From the NCBI GenBank assembly GCA_900696465.1, contig CAADGE010000035.1:1-64000 (forward strand): a stretch of 64,000 nt of DNA, read 5' to 3'. Under the pieces are notes generated by a model, which saw only the letters and a program-made list of their open reading frames with translations, was not told where the DNA came from and did no database searches. Each line of letters starts with the position of its first letter. Positions within the stretch are counted from its first letter, which is position 1. Both the position numbers and the translations under genes were made by a program. Of the stretch, positions 26,339 to 34,334 are shown in pieces. This DNA comes from an uncultured Planctomycetota bacterium (GTDB lineage Bacteria; Planctomycetota; Phycisphaerae; UBA1845; UTPLA1).

Positions 26339-28039
26339 TTAAGCCCGAACCGCCGGCGCCGCTGTGGCTTCCTTCGTCACGCGCAGCACCTCGTTGATGC
26401 TGGTAAGCCCGTCGTAAACCTTGTGCAGTGCGATTTCCTGCAGATACAGCATGCCGCGCTTGCGGGCTTCCGCCTTGATGGTAGCCAGCGGCGTTCCCTT
26501 GCTGAGCTTGGCCCGGAAGTCGTCATCGATGACCAGCAGCTCAAAAACGCCGGTGCGACCGAGATAGCCGGAACCCTGACAGACCGAGCAGATGATCGGA
26601 TTGCCCTGCTTGTCGACTTCCAGCTCGTTGGGGTTCGGTGGTCGGTAAAACGGCCGATTCTCTCCCAACGGCAGATTGGCCTTCTTCAGAATCGCCGGGT
26701 CGGGCTTGTAACCCTTGCGACACTCGGCACAGAGAATCCGCACCAGACGCTGAGAAAGTATGCCTTGTAAGCCCGCGCTGGCCAGAGCCGGATCGCCCAC
26801 CGCCTGCATGTATTTCTGCAGGGCGCTGAACGCGTCGCGCGCCGGCAGGCCCAGATACAGCTTTTTACCCTGCTTGGCATACGTCGCGACGACCTGCGCC
26901 GTCTCGGCATCCGCGAGGTCCGACACCATGCAGACATCCGGCTCCATGCGCAGGATCGAACGCAGCCGCTTTCCATATGTCACTTCGCCGCCCTGGCTGT
27001 CGAAGACATGCTGCGTGATGTTCTCAACTTCCTGATCCTTGCTGACCTCAAGGGTATGAACGTTCTGCAGGAAGGCATCGTGTTCTCGAAGCAGGGCGTA
27101 GAGCGTGCTCGTGATCCCGTTGCTCTTGGGGCCGCTCACGATAACCAGCCCGCGCGGCTGCTTCACCAGCTCCTGAACCACCGGCAGTTGCTTGTCCGTC
27201 AGGCCGATGTCCGGCAACCGGAACTTGCTCTCCTCAGAGACGATCTTGAAGATGAAACGCTCACCGGCCGTGCTGCCCGAGGTCTTCGCCTCGATATCCA
27301 CGGTCTTGTCGCCCTTGCCGCCCGCTCCGATCGCCGCCTTGAACCGGCCGGACTGCGGTCGCCGATGTTCCTCGGCGTTCATGCCGCCGATGCGCTTGAG
27401 GTGGGCGAAAATCCGCGGACCCAGCGCCGCGTCCAGCGGCTCCCGCAGGCGATCCACGCCATCCACCCGATAGATGACCTTCACCGGCTGATCAGCGGCG
27501 AGATCCATCCGCACGTCGCTGGCTCGTCGCCAGATTGCATCGAAGAGCAGGTCCTGAACGGCTGCGAATGCGGCGTTCTCATCCGGATCGGTCGGCCAGG
27601 TCGGCGTCTTGCCGTCGGGCATCTTGATCCGCACACGATCCTTCGAGAAGCCGACATCCGGATCGGCGCCGCGATTACCCTTGGCGAGCCGCTGTATGTG
27701 GGCCAGCGTCAGGACCGTCTGCCCAGGCGCGACTCGTCCGTTTCGATACACGACATAGACGATGGAAGCCGTCCCGAAAAGGACGACGTACAGTACAAGA
27801 CCGAGCCAGAACATCGGAACCAGCAGCCAGAGAATCAGTGCCGCTGCGCCCGACGCAAAAACCATCGCCACCCACATCCCTGCGGGCACCTTGACACGTA
27901 CCGTGTCCTTCTGCACCCACGCCGATGCATGCGCCCAGAGCAGCACACAGACCAGATAAACCGCGATCGCCACCGGGCTGAAGTAGCCGCCCGTCTGCGG
28001 GAGCGCGGCAAGGAGGAAATGGTCGGAAGGTACGGTCAT
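26339..28039 (-). CDS. Membrane-anchored GspE/PilB-like protein with degenerate nucleotide-binding motifs
   Basis: 566 residues from ATG 28039. The first 105 residues hold two or three transmembrane helices, unlike soluble GspE/PilB. The rest follows the type II secretion/type IV pilus ATPase plan: YRVDGVDRLREPL, a region ending RRPQSGRFKAAI, then a P-loop position reading SGPKSNGITSTLY at about residue 300 where GPTGSGKTTTLY is usual. The invariant Lys is Ile. The Walker B region reads EPDVCMVSDLADAETA, with Asp in place of the usual catalytic Glu. The C-terminal four-Cys zinc motif (CAEC, then CSVC with GYLGRTGVFELL) is intact. It is probably a non-hydrolysing scaffold. No other pilus or secretion gene is nearby. 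Confidence 0.82.
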   Translation of the reverse strand: MTVPSDHFLLAALPQTGGYFSPVAIAVYLVCVLLWAHASAWVQKDTVRVKVPAGMWVAMVFASGAAALILWLLVPMFWLGLVLYVVLFGTASIVYVVYRNGRVAPGQTVLTLAHIQRLAKGNRGADPDVGFSKDRVRIKMPDGKTPTWPTDPDENAAFAAVQDLLFDAIWRRASDVRMDLAADQPVKVIYRVDGVDRLREPLDAALGPRIFAHLKRIGGMNAEEHRRPQSGRFKAAIGAGGKGDKTVDIEAKTSGSTAGERFIFKIVSEESKFRLPDIGLTDKQLPVVQELVKQPRGLVIVSGPKSNGITSTLYALLREHDAFLQNVHTLEVSKDQEVENITQHVFDSQGGEVTYGKRLRSILRMEPDVCMVSDLADAETAQVVATYAKQGKKLYLGLPARDAFSALQKYMQAVGDPALASAGLQGILSQRLVRILCAECRKGYKPDPAILKKANLPLGENRPFYRPPNPNELEVDKQGNPIICSVCQGSGYLGRTGVFELLVIDDDFRAKLSKGTPLATIKAEARKRGMLYLQEIALHKVYDGLTSINEVLRVTKEATAAPAVRA

Positions 28040-28211
28040 CTGCACGCCTGGCTTGAAATTGTGGGGAGCATGGTCTCCACCCGAACGCGAGTAGCCCAAT
28101 CCACATTTTAGGCGGCGGGACCTCGGTACGATAGCATCAGGAGATATTCTACAGAATCAGTCCGATCGGTCCATACGGCCGGCCTCCTCGCCGGTAGGTC
28201 GCAGTCGCGGC

Positions 28212-28240
28212 TTGCGCGAACCGAGCGAACCTGCTAGAAT
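28212..28240 (+). promoter_or_regulatory. Sigma70-like promoter for the dUTPase-like gene
   Basis: TTGCGC (28212-28217), a 17-nt spacer and TAGAAT (28235-28240). The predicted transcript start near 28247 leaves a short leader containing the ribosome site GGGAG (28252-28256). Confidence 0.5.
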
Positions 28241-28266
28241 GGGCCTTTCGCGGGAGTCCGGTGCCC

Positions 28267-28677
28267 ATGCTAGAAGAACTATTCCGCCACCAGGCCGAGT
28301 TGAACAAGCGGATCGGCTTCGACCCCGAAGCACTTCGCCAGCGGTACGACCCCCGCGTGGCCGGTGAGTGGCTCAACAACTACATCGCTGCCGCCTCGAA
28401 CGAGCTGGAGGAGCTGCGCGACTGCACCTATTGGAAACACTGGTGCCAGGAAGCAAAAGACGGCCGTCGCTTCGAGCTCTTTGACTTGCAGAATGCCCGG
28501 GTCGAAGTCATCGACCTGCTGTTCTTCTGGATCTCCATGGCCCAGTGCCTCGGGCTCAGCGCCGCCGACGTCATCAACCTCTACCAGCAGAAGCTCAAGG
28601 TCAACCAGGCCCGCCAGGACAACGGGTACTCCATGTCCGCCAAGTCCGAGGACGACAACAAGGGCATTGTGCTCTGA
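28267..28677 (+). CDS. dUTPase_2-type (MazG-superfamily) nucleotide pyrophosphohydrolase
   Basis: 136 residues from ATG 28267. The GTG at 28261 is possible, but the family typically starts M-L-x-x-L-F-x-x-Q-x-x-L-N, which this ATG reproduces. All-alpha protein: NELEELRD gives the E-x-x-E metal-binding pair. EVIDLLFFWISMAQCLGL gives the second acidic helix (E-x-x-D). NQARQDNGYS matches the C-terminal N-x-x-R-Q-x-x-G-Y signature of dimeric dUTPases. Predicted reaction: dUTP (or dUDP) to dUMP and pyrophosphate, keeping uracil out of DNA. The second helix has Leu-Phe where many members have His, so substrate choice is not certain. It stands alone behind its own promoter. Confidence 0.75.
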   Translation: MLEELFRHQAELNKRIGFDPEALRQRYDPRVAGEWLNNYIAAASNELEELRDCTYWKHWCQEAKDGRRFELFDLQNARVEVIDLLFFWISMAQCLGLSAADVINLYQQKLKVNQARQDNGYSMSAKSEDDNKGIVL

Positions 28678-28735
28678 GGTCCGTCGTCGCACCCTTTACG
28701 TCGGCCCGGTCGACTTTGCGTGTACGGATCAACCG

Positions 28736-31513
28736 ATGTCCGAAAGCCAATCCGATCGGCCGACCAACTGCCACCCGGAAACAGGTGAAGCCGCCACTTC
28801 CACTCACCTGAGGGACGCCTCGCTGCCCACGGTGGCAGCGCCGCTCATTGACATCTCCGCGGAATTGGTTCCGGAGCGAATCGGCAATTATCGTATTCTT
28901 CGCAAGATCGGCGAAGGCGGCATGGGCAGCGTCTATGAGGCCGAGCAGGAGAACCCGCGCCGTCGCGTCGCTCTGAAGGTGATTCGTGCCGGCTTCATTT
29001 CAATACAGATGCTCCGCCGCTTCGAGTTGGAGGCCCAGGTCCTCGGCCGCCTCCAGCATCCCGGAATCGCACAGGTCTACGAAGCCGGCACAGCCGACGC
29101 AGGTCAGGGACCTCAACCGTTCTTCGCGATGGAGTACATCGATGGGCTGACCCTGATGGAATACGTGTCGGCACGGAAGCTCGGCACGCGCGAGCGGCTG
29201 GAACTGGTCGCGAGAATCTGTGATGCGGTACAACATGCTCACCAGAAGGGAGTCATTCATCGCGACCTCAAACCCGGCAACATTCTGGTCGTGGATGAGG
29301 AATCGACCGCGACCATGACCCGCGGCGGTGCGACTCGTACCAGGAGTGGCCTGGCCGGCTCGACACTGTCGGCACAACCGAAGATCCTGGATTTTGGTAT
29401 TGCCCGGGCAACCGATTCGGACATCCAGGTCACGACGATGCACACCGACATCGGCCAGTTGATCGGGACGATCCCTTACATGTCACCTGAACAGGTCTCT
29501 GGCGACCCGCAGTCGCTGGACACGCGGAGCGATGTCTATGCCCTCGGCGTGATCGCCTACGAAGTTCTCGCCGGACAACTGCCCTACGAGGTTCGTCAGA
29601 AAATCATCCCGGAAGCCGTGCGGATCATCCGCGAGGATGATCCGTCTCCACTCAGTTCCATCAATCGCACCTTCCGCGGCGACGTAGAAACCATCGTCGC
29701 CAAGTCGCTGGAAAAAGATAAGTTGCGACGCTATCAGTCTGCGGCGGAGCTGGCGGCCGACATCCGCCGCTACCTGCGCGATGAACCGATCGTAGCCCGC
29801 CCGCCGTCCACGCTCTATCAGATTCGCAAGTTCGCTCGACGAAACAAGTCGCTCGTCGGCGGCGTCTTAGCCGTGTTCATCGTGCTCGTCGCCGGCATGG
29901 TGATCAGCACCGGGCAGTATCTCAAGGCCGCTGCCGCGCGCGATGAAGCCCGCCGCGAACGAGATCGCGCCGTCGAAGCGGAGAAACTCGCCGAGGAAAA
30001 CTTCCGCATGGCCGGCGAGGCGGTCACGAAGTACTTCACCTCGGTCGGCGACAGTCCGGACCTCAAGGCACGCGGCCTGGAACCGCTTCGCCGCCAACTG
30101 CTGGAAACCGCCCGGGAGTTCTACGAACGCTTCGTGCAACAGCGGGCGAACGACCCCGCGCTGAGGCGGGAACTGGCGGACGCCCTGATTAATCTTGGAA
30201 ACATTGATCGTTCGATCGGCGAAATGGACAAGGCGGAGGCGGCGCACCTGCGTGCCCGCGAGATCGGCGAGGCGCTGGCAGCACAAGCGCCGACGGAACC
30301 CGCTTTCGTTCGACTGCTGGCCGTCGTTCACGCGAATCTCGGACTGCTCTATGCAGATATCAGCCGCTCAGCCGAGGCAGAAGCCGCGTACCGCCGCGCC
30401 ATCGAGTTGGAGTCGCAACTTGCTGACATCGATCCGCGCAACGCTGCGGATCAGGCCCGATGGGCCAACGCGTATGACAACTTCGGCATCCTGCTGTTCT
30501 CGATCGGCAGGATCGCGGAGTCCGAAGATGCCTATCGCAAAGGCATGGAGATACGTGAGCAGCTCACTCAAGACAACCCCGGGAACAGCTCCTATCAACA
30601 ACTGCTGGCCCACAGTTACATCAACCTCGCGCAGCTGCTGGCGATGACAGGCCGCGCCCCGGATGCAGAACCCGTACTCATCAAAGCTGTACCCATCGTG
30701 CGGCGACTGGTGCACGAGAATCCCGATGTGCCCGATTATCAACGCGCTTTTGGCGCCGCCTACAGCAATCTCGCGGGCGTCTACATCCTGACGGGCAAGC
30801 TGGAGCAGGCGGGCGAAACCTATCGTCGTTCCCTATCGACGCGAGAGAGACTGGCCCGTGAACATCCACTCGTTCTCGAGTACACGCTTGAAGTGGGAAG
30901 CGTTTACTGCAATCTGGGCGAGCTGGATACGCGGCTGGGTCGGGCGGATGCCTCACTCGCTTCTTTCGCCGTGGCAATCGAGAACATGGAAGAGGTGCTG
31001 AACCGAGAGCCCCGCCACGCCACCGGTCGCTACTACCTGAGCTACACGCACTCCTGGCGAGCCAGGGCCCTGGCGGACCTTTCACGCTGGCAGGACGCGC
31101 TTGCCGACTGGAATCGTGCCGTCGAACTGGATGACCGAAACACCCCCATCCTGCGCGCCGGCCGGGCCTTTGCACTCGCACAAACGGGCGATCTGAAAGC
31201 AGCCGCTGCGGTCGCCGATACAGTACTCGATAACAAACAACTCGACGAGGAAGGCAGTTTTTTTCTTGCCGCGGTTTATGCGATGGACGCCACACGACGA
31301 AACGGCGAATTGCGCGCCGGTGTACGCGCCATGGAACTGTTAAAACGCGCCAGCGACGCCGGCTTCTTTCGAGAACCGGAAAACCTGCGCCGGCTCAGGC
31401 AATACGCCGCTTTCGACGGCCTGCGCACAACAGAACCCTTCATCGGACTGATGCGTCAGCTCGACACGGAATCAGGTGCGCAAGCCGTATCGCCGGAGAA
31501 TCATTCGCCCTGA
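28736..31513 (+). CDS. Transmembrane Ser/Thr protein kinase with TPR-rich C-terminal half
   Basis: 925 residues. The ATG at 28736 is the first start after the preceding gene; the open frame upstream lies inside that gene. The kinase domain spans about 51-345: Gly loop IGEGGMGSVYEA, Lys in VALKVI, HRDLKPGN, DFG in ILDFGIA and SPEQ. About 30 extra residues rich in Thr, Arg and Gly lie between the catalytic and DFG loops. One transmembrane helix follows at about 375-395 (GGVLAVFIVLVAGMVIS), then a charged coiled coil and at least eight TPR-like pairs (about 455-855). The architecture is typical of planctomycete Hanks-type kinases. The TPR half should lie outside the membrane and bind proteins. 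The kinase residues are complete, so it is probably active. Confidence 0.93.
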   Translation: MSESQSDRPTNCHPETGEAATSTHLRDASLPTVAAPLIDISAELVPERIGNYRILRKIGEGGMGSVYEAEQENPRRRVALKVIRAGFISIQMLRRFELEAQVLGRLQHPGIAQVYEAGTADAGQGPQPFFAMEYIDGLTLMEYVSARKLGTRERLELVARICDAVQHAHQKGVIHRDLKPGNILVVDEESTATMTRGGATRTRSGLAGSTLSAQPKILDFGIARATDSDIQVTTMHTDIGQLIGTIPYMSPEQVSGDPQSLDTRSDVYALGVIAYEVLAGQLPYEVRQKIIPEAVRIIREDDPSPLSSINRTFRGDVETIVAKSLEKDKLRRYQSAAELAADIRRYLRDEPIVARPPSTLYQIRKFARRNKSLVGGVLAVFIVLVAGMVISTGQYLKAAAARDEARRERDRAVEAEKLAEENFRMAGEAVTKYFTSVGDSPDLKARGLEPLRRQLLETAREFYERFVQQRANDPALRRELADALINLGNIDRSIGEMDKAEAAHLRAREIGEALAAQAPTEPAFVRLLAVVHANLGLLYADISRSAEAEAAYRRAIELESQLADIDPRNAADQARWANAYDNFGILLFSIGRIAESEDAYRKGMEIREQLTQDNPGNSSYQQLLAHSYINLAQLLAMTGRAPDAEPVLIKAVPIVRRLVHENPDVPDYQRAFGAAYSNLAGVYILTGKLEQAGETYRRSLSTRERLAREHPLVLEYTLEVGSVYCNLGELDTRLGRADASLASFAVAIENMEEVLNREPRHATGRYYLSYTHSWRARALADLSRWQDALADWNRAVELDDRNTPILRAGRAFALAQTGDLKAAAAVADTVLDNKQLDEEGSFFLAAVYAMDATRRNGELRAGVRAMELLKRASDAGFFREPENLRRLRQYAAFDGLRTTEPFIGLMRQLDTESGAQAVSPENHSP

Positions 31514-31517
31514 GCGA

Positions 31518-32852
31518 TTAATATCGTTGGCGGGTCGCCTCGGCGAGGCGCTCCAGGGCAACAATGTAAGCCGCCGTGCGCATCGGTAGCTTCTGCTCCG
31601 TGGCGATTCGTGACGTGGCCTGCCAGGCCGACATCATCTTCTTTTCCAGCTCCGTATTGACGTAGGTCTCGTCCCAGCGAACCTGCTGAAGATTCTGCAC
31701 CCACTCGAAGTAGGAGACCGTCACACCGCCGGCATTCACCAGAATATCCGGCACGACCTGCACGCCCGCTCGGTGGAGGATTTCATCCGCCTGCGGGGTG
31801 ACCGGTGAGTTCGCCGCCTCGATCACCAGCTTCGCCTTCACCTGGTCGGCGTTTCGATGATCGATCGCTGCGCCGAGCGCGGCCGGGATCAGCACGTCCA
31901 CCTTGAGCGTCAGCAGTTCAGCGTTTGAAATGGCCTTCGTTCCGGCCATGTCGCAGACGCTGCCCGTCGCTCGGTAGTGCGCCAGAAGCGCGGGAAGGTC
32001 AATTCCCCGCTCACAGTAAATGCCGCCTCGGACATCGGAGACGGCCACAATTTTCGCGCCCTGTTCGGCGAGCAAGCGAGCCGTCCAAGATCCGACGTTG
32101 CCGAATCCCTGGATAGCCACCGTTGCCTGGCGAAGATCGATCTTCATCGTCTTGCAGGCCTCACGGGTGATGATCATCGTCCCGCGGCCCGTCGCCGCCT
32201 CGCGACCGAGACTGCCGCCGAGATTCACCGGCTTGCCGGTCACGATCGCCGGGGTGTAGCCGTGCTTCTTGCCGTATTCATCCATGATCCACGCCATGAC
32301 CTGTGCGTTGGTGTTCACGTCCGGCGCCGGGATGTCGCGATAGACGCCGAGGCACATGTCGATCTTCTGCGTGAGGCCGCGCGTCAGGGCCTGCAACTCG
32401 CGCCGCGACATGGTCGTCGGATCGCAGGTCACGCCGCCCTTGGCGCCGCCGAACGGAATGTCCACCAGCGCCGTCTTCCAGCTCATCAGCGCTGCCAGCG
32501 AGCGAACCTCGTTCAGGTCCACTTCCGGATGAAATCGCAGGCCGCCCTTGTAGGGTCCGCGCACCGCGTTGTGCTGCACGCGATAGCCGTGAAACAGCTC
32601 CAGGTGGCCGTCGTCCATCCGAACCGGAATCTGCACGATCATCTCCCGGTACGGCGTTCGCAGCAGCATCTGAATGTCCGGCTCGAGCTTCATGTGGTCC
32701 GCCGCGATCTGAAACTGCGCGTCGGTGATCTGATTGAAGTCGCGATGCTGTGTCGGCGGCTTGGTCTCGTGCGCCTGGTGAGATCGATCTCGAACGTCAA
32801 CGTGGCCCTTCGAAGGCGTCGTCGGCTTGGGAGGTAGCGTCGCGATGGACAT
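31518..32852 (-). CDS. gdhA: Glu/Leu/Phe/Val-type dehydrogenase, probably glutamate dehydrogenase
   Basis: 444 residues. Interconverts glutamate and 2-oxoglutarate plus ammonium with NAD(P), linking nitrogen and carbon metabolism. Substrate region: RGPYKGGLRFHP and PFGGAKGGVTCDP with the catalytic Lys. The Rossmann region has IQGFGNVGSW at about 235-245, and a downstream acidic residue may favour NAD. The first 35 residues are a polar extension compared with the usual start. The length fits the hexameric bacterial class. The stop lies 4 bp from the stop of the kinase-TPR gene on the other strand, so the two transcripts must overlap at their ends. Symbol given by family; leucine or phenylalanine specificity is not excluded. 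Confidence 0.9.
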   Translation of the reverse strand: MSIATLPPKPTTPSKGHVDVRDRSHQAHETKPPTQHRDFNQITDAQFQIAADHMKLEPDIQMLLRTPYREMIVQIPVRMDDGHLELFHGYRVQHNAVRGPYKGGLRFHPEVDLNEVRSLAALMSWKTALVDIPFGGAKGGVTCDPTTMSRRELQALTRGLTQKIDMCLGVYRDIPAPDVNTNAQVMAWIMDEYGKKHGYTPAIVTGKPVNLGGSLGREAATGRGTMIITREACKTMKIDLRQATVAIQGFGNVGSWTARLLAEQGAKIVAVSDVRGGIYCERGIDLPALLAHYRATGSVCDMAGTKAISNAELLTLKVDVLIPAALGAAIDHRNADQVKAKLVIEAANSPVTPQADEILHRAGVQVVPDILVNAGGVTVSYFEWVQNLQQVRWDETYVNTELEKKMMSAWQATSRIATEQKLPMRTAAYIVALERLAEATRQRY

Positions 32853-33065
32853 GATGGCATCCCCGGATGAGGTTTCGCGCGCACCCGAAGTCCTCGACTA
32901 TCGATCTGCGACGCGCTGGATCGTACATCGCACGTCCCGCGGGGCGACTTGACCTAACAGACTGCGGTCGTCTGATAAGCGTCATACGCGAACGGATTCA
33001 ATTGAATGAAGTGCGGACCAGCTCGGATCGGCCGTGCGTTATCAGGCCGTCACACGCAATCATCG

Positions 33066-34214
33066 TCACCGGCGAGCGGAAATGCTACGGTACATCTCGC
33101 GATAACCCGGCACGACAACCGACCAGTCATACTTTTCGCGGGCCAGCGCGCGGGCTGCTTCGCCCATCCGCCGGAAGGCCTCATCCGGCAGCGACAGGAG
33201 TTCACGCAGTGCCGAAGCGATGTCCCTCTGATTGGGTGCTACGACGCGCCCTGCCCCGCGTGCCTCCACCTCCGGCATGTTGCAGGCCGTGGAGATCAGC
33301 ACCGGCAGCCCCGACGCGAGGGCCTCAAGGATCGACATCGACAAACCCTCGCTTCGGCTCGGCTGCAACAGGAGACTGGCCCGCGAAAGAATCGCCCGGA
33401 CCTCGTCGCGCTGCAGCATCCCCGTGAAAGTCACACGGTCCGCCGCGCCCTTGCGCCCCACGGCGGCCTCGATCGCCGGACGCATTCCCATCGGGTCCGG
33501 CCCGGCGATCACCAGATGCCAGTCCTTCGCCGCGACGAATAAGTCAAAACACGCCTTCATCCCGGCGAAAATGCCCTTCTGCGGACTGATGCGGCCGAGC
33601 ACGAGGAGCAGCCGCTTGCCGCTCCAGCGCGGATAGCGCGATTCCAGCTCCGCCGAAGACGGCGGATGCTCAAACTCGGCAAGCTCCAGCCCGTTGGGAA
33701 GCGTCACGATCCGGTCATTAAAGCCCAGCGCCCGGATGGCCTGCGCCTCGCCTTCCGCCAGCGCATGCAGGCAGGCCGCGCCGCGCAGGTTGCGATGTTC
33801 AAACACCCAGCCGGCCAGCAGTTTCTTCCACCGCCGGAAATGCCACGCCCATGGCATCATCATGCTGTGCGGCGTCATGACGTAAGGTCGCCCAAGCTTC
33901 CTAGCCGTCCGGCCGGCCGACCAGTTCTGACCGGTCCAGAGCCCGTGCAGATGCACAACGTCTGCGTCACGCACCAATTCGTTGGCCCTTGCATCGAACC
34001 CCGGTGACCGTCCCAACCGCGAAGCATCCGGTGCCTCGAAGGCCAGCACTTCCACACCCGGTACCGCAGGCGCAGAGCCGTAGCGCCCGCCGGCCAGCGT
34101 CGCGATTCGGCAGTCGTCGCCTGCACCCGCCAGTCGCGACGCCAGCATCGGCACCACCCGGGCGATGCCGCCCCAGGCCGGATCGAGCGATTGCACAATG
34201 TGGAGAATCTTCAT
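33066..34214 (-). CDS. Group 1 (GT4-like) glycosyltransferase
   Basis: 382 residues. The ATG at 34214 gives the classical start MKILHIVQSLDPAWGGIARV with a Gly-rich donor-side loop. An open frame extending to 34529 would overlap the divergent asparagine synthase gene and is rejected. The C-terminal Rossmann half contains LLVLGRISPQKGI near residue 200 and the E-x7-E-type motif in PSRSEGLSMSILEALASG. Predicted to transfer a sugar from a nucleotide donor during surface polysaccharide synthesis, on the cytoplasmic side. It is divergent from an AsnB-type gene, a pairing frequent in exopolysaccharide loci. Confidence 0.9.
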   Translation of the reverse strand: MKILHIVQSLDPAWGGIARVVPMLASRLAGAGDDCRIATLAGGRYGSAPAVPGVEVLAFEAPDASRLGRSPGFDARANELVRDADVVHLHGLWTGQNWSAGRTARKLGRPYVMTPHSMMMPWAWHFRRWKKLLAGWVFEHRNLRGAACLHALAEGEAQAIRALGFNDRIVTLPNGLELAEFEHPPSSAELESRYPRWSGKRLLLVLGRISPQKGIFAGMKACFDLFVAAKDWHLVIAGPDPMGMRPAIEAAVGRKGAADRVTFTGMLQRDEVRAILSRASLLLQPSRSEGLSMSILEALASGLPVLISTACNMPEVEARGAGRVVAPNQRDIASALRELLSLPDEAFRRMGEAARALAREKYDWSVVVPGYREMYRSISARR

Positions 34215-34334
34215 CGGGCCGGTAGCGTAGCCAAGATCAGGAGGCGCCGCGAGGGGAGGGAGCGATGCGTCGCGCGGCAACGCAGTCGGCACAACGCTTT
34301 GACATTTGATCGACTTGACGTTTCTCTCCCCTTC

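Noticed and set aside
28364-28735. N-terminal extension of the kinase frame
   Set aside because: This part overlaps the dUTPase-like gene in another frame and translates as Ser/Thr/Pro low complexity; the ATG at 28736 starts the real protein.
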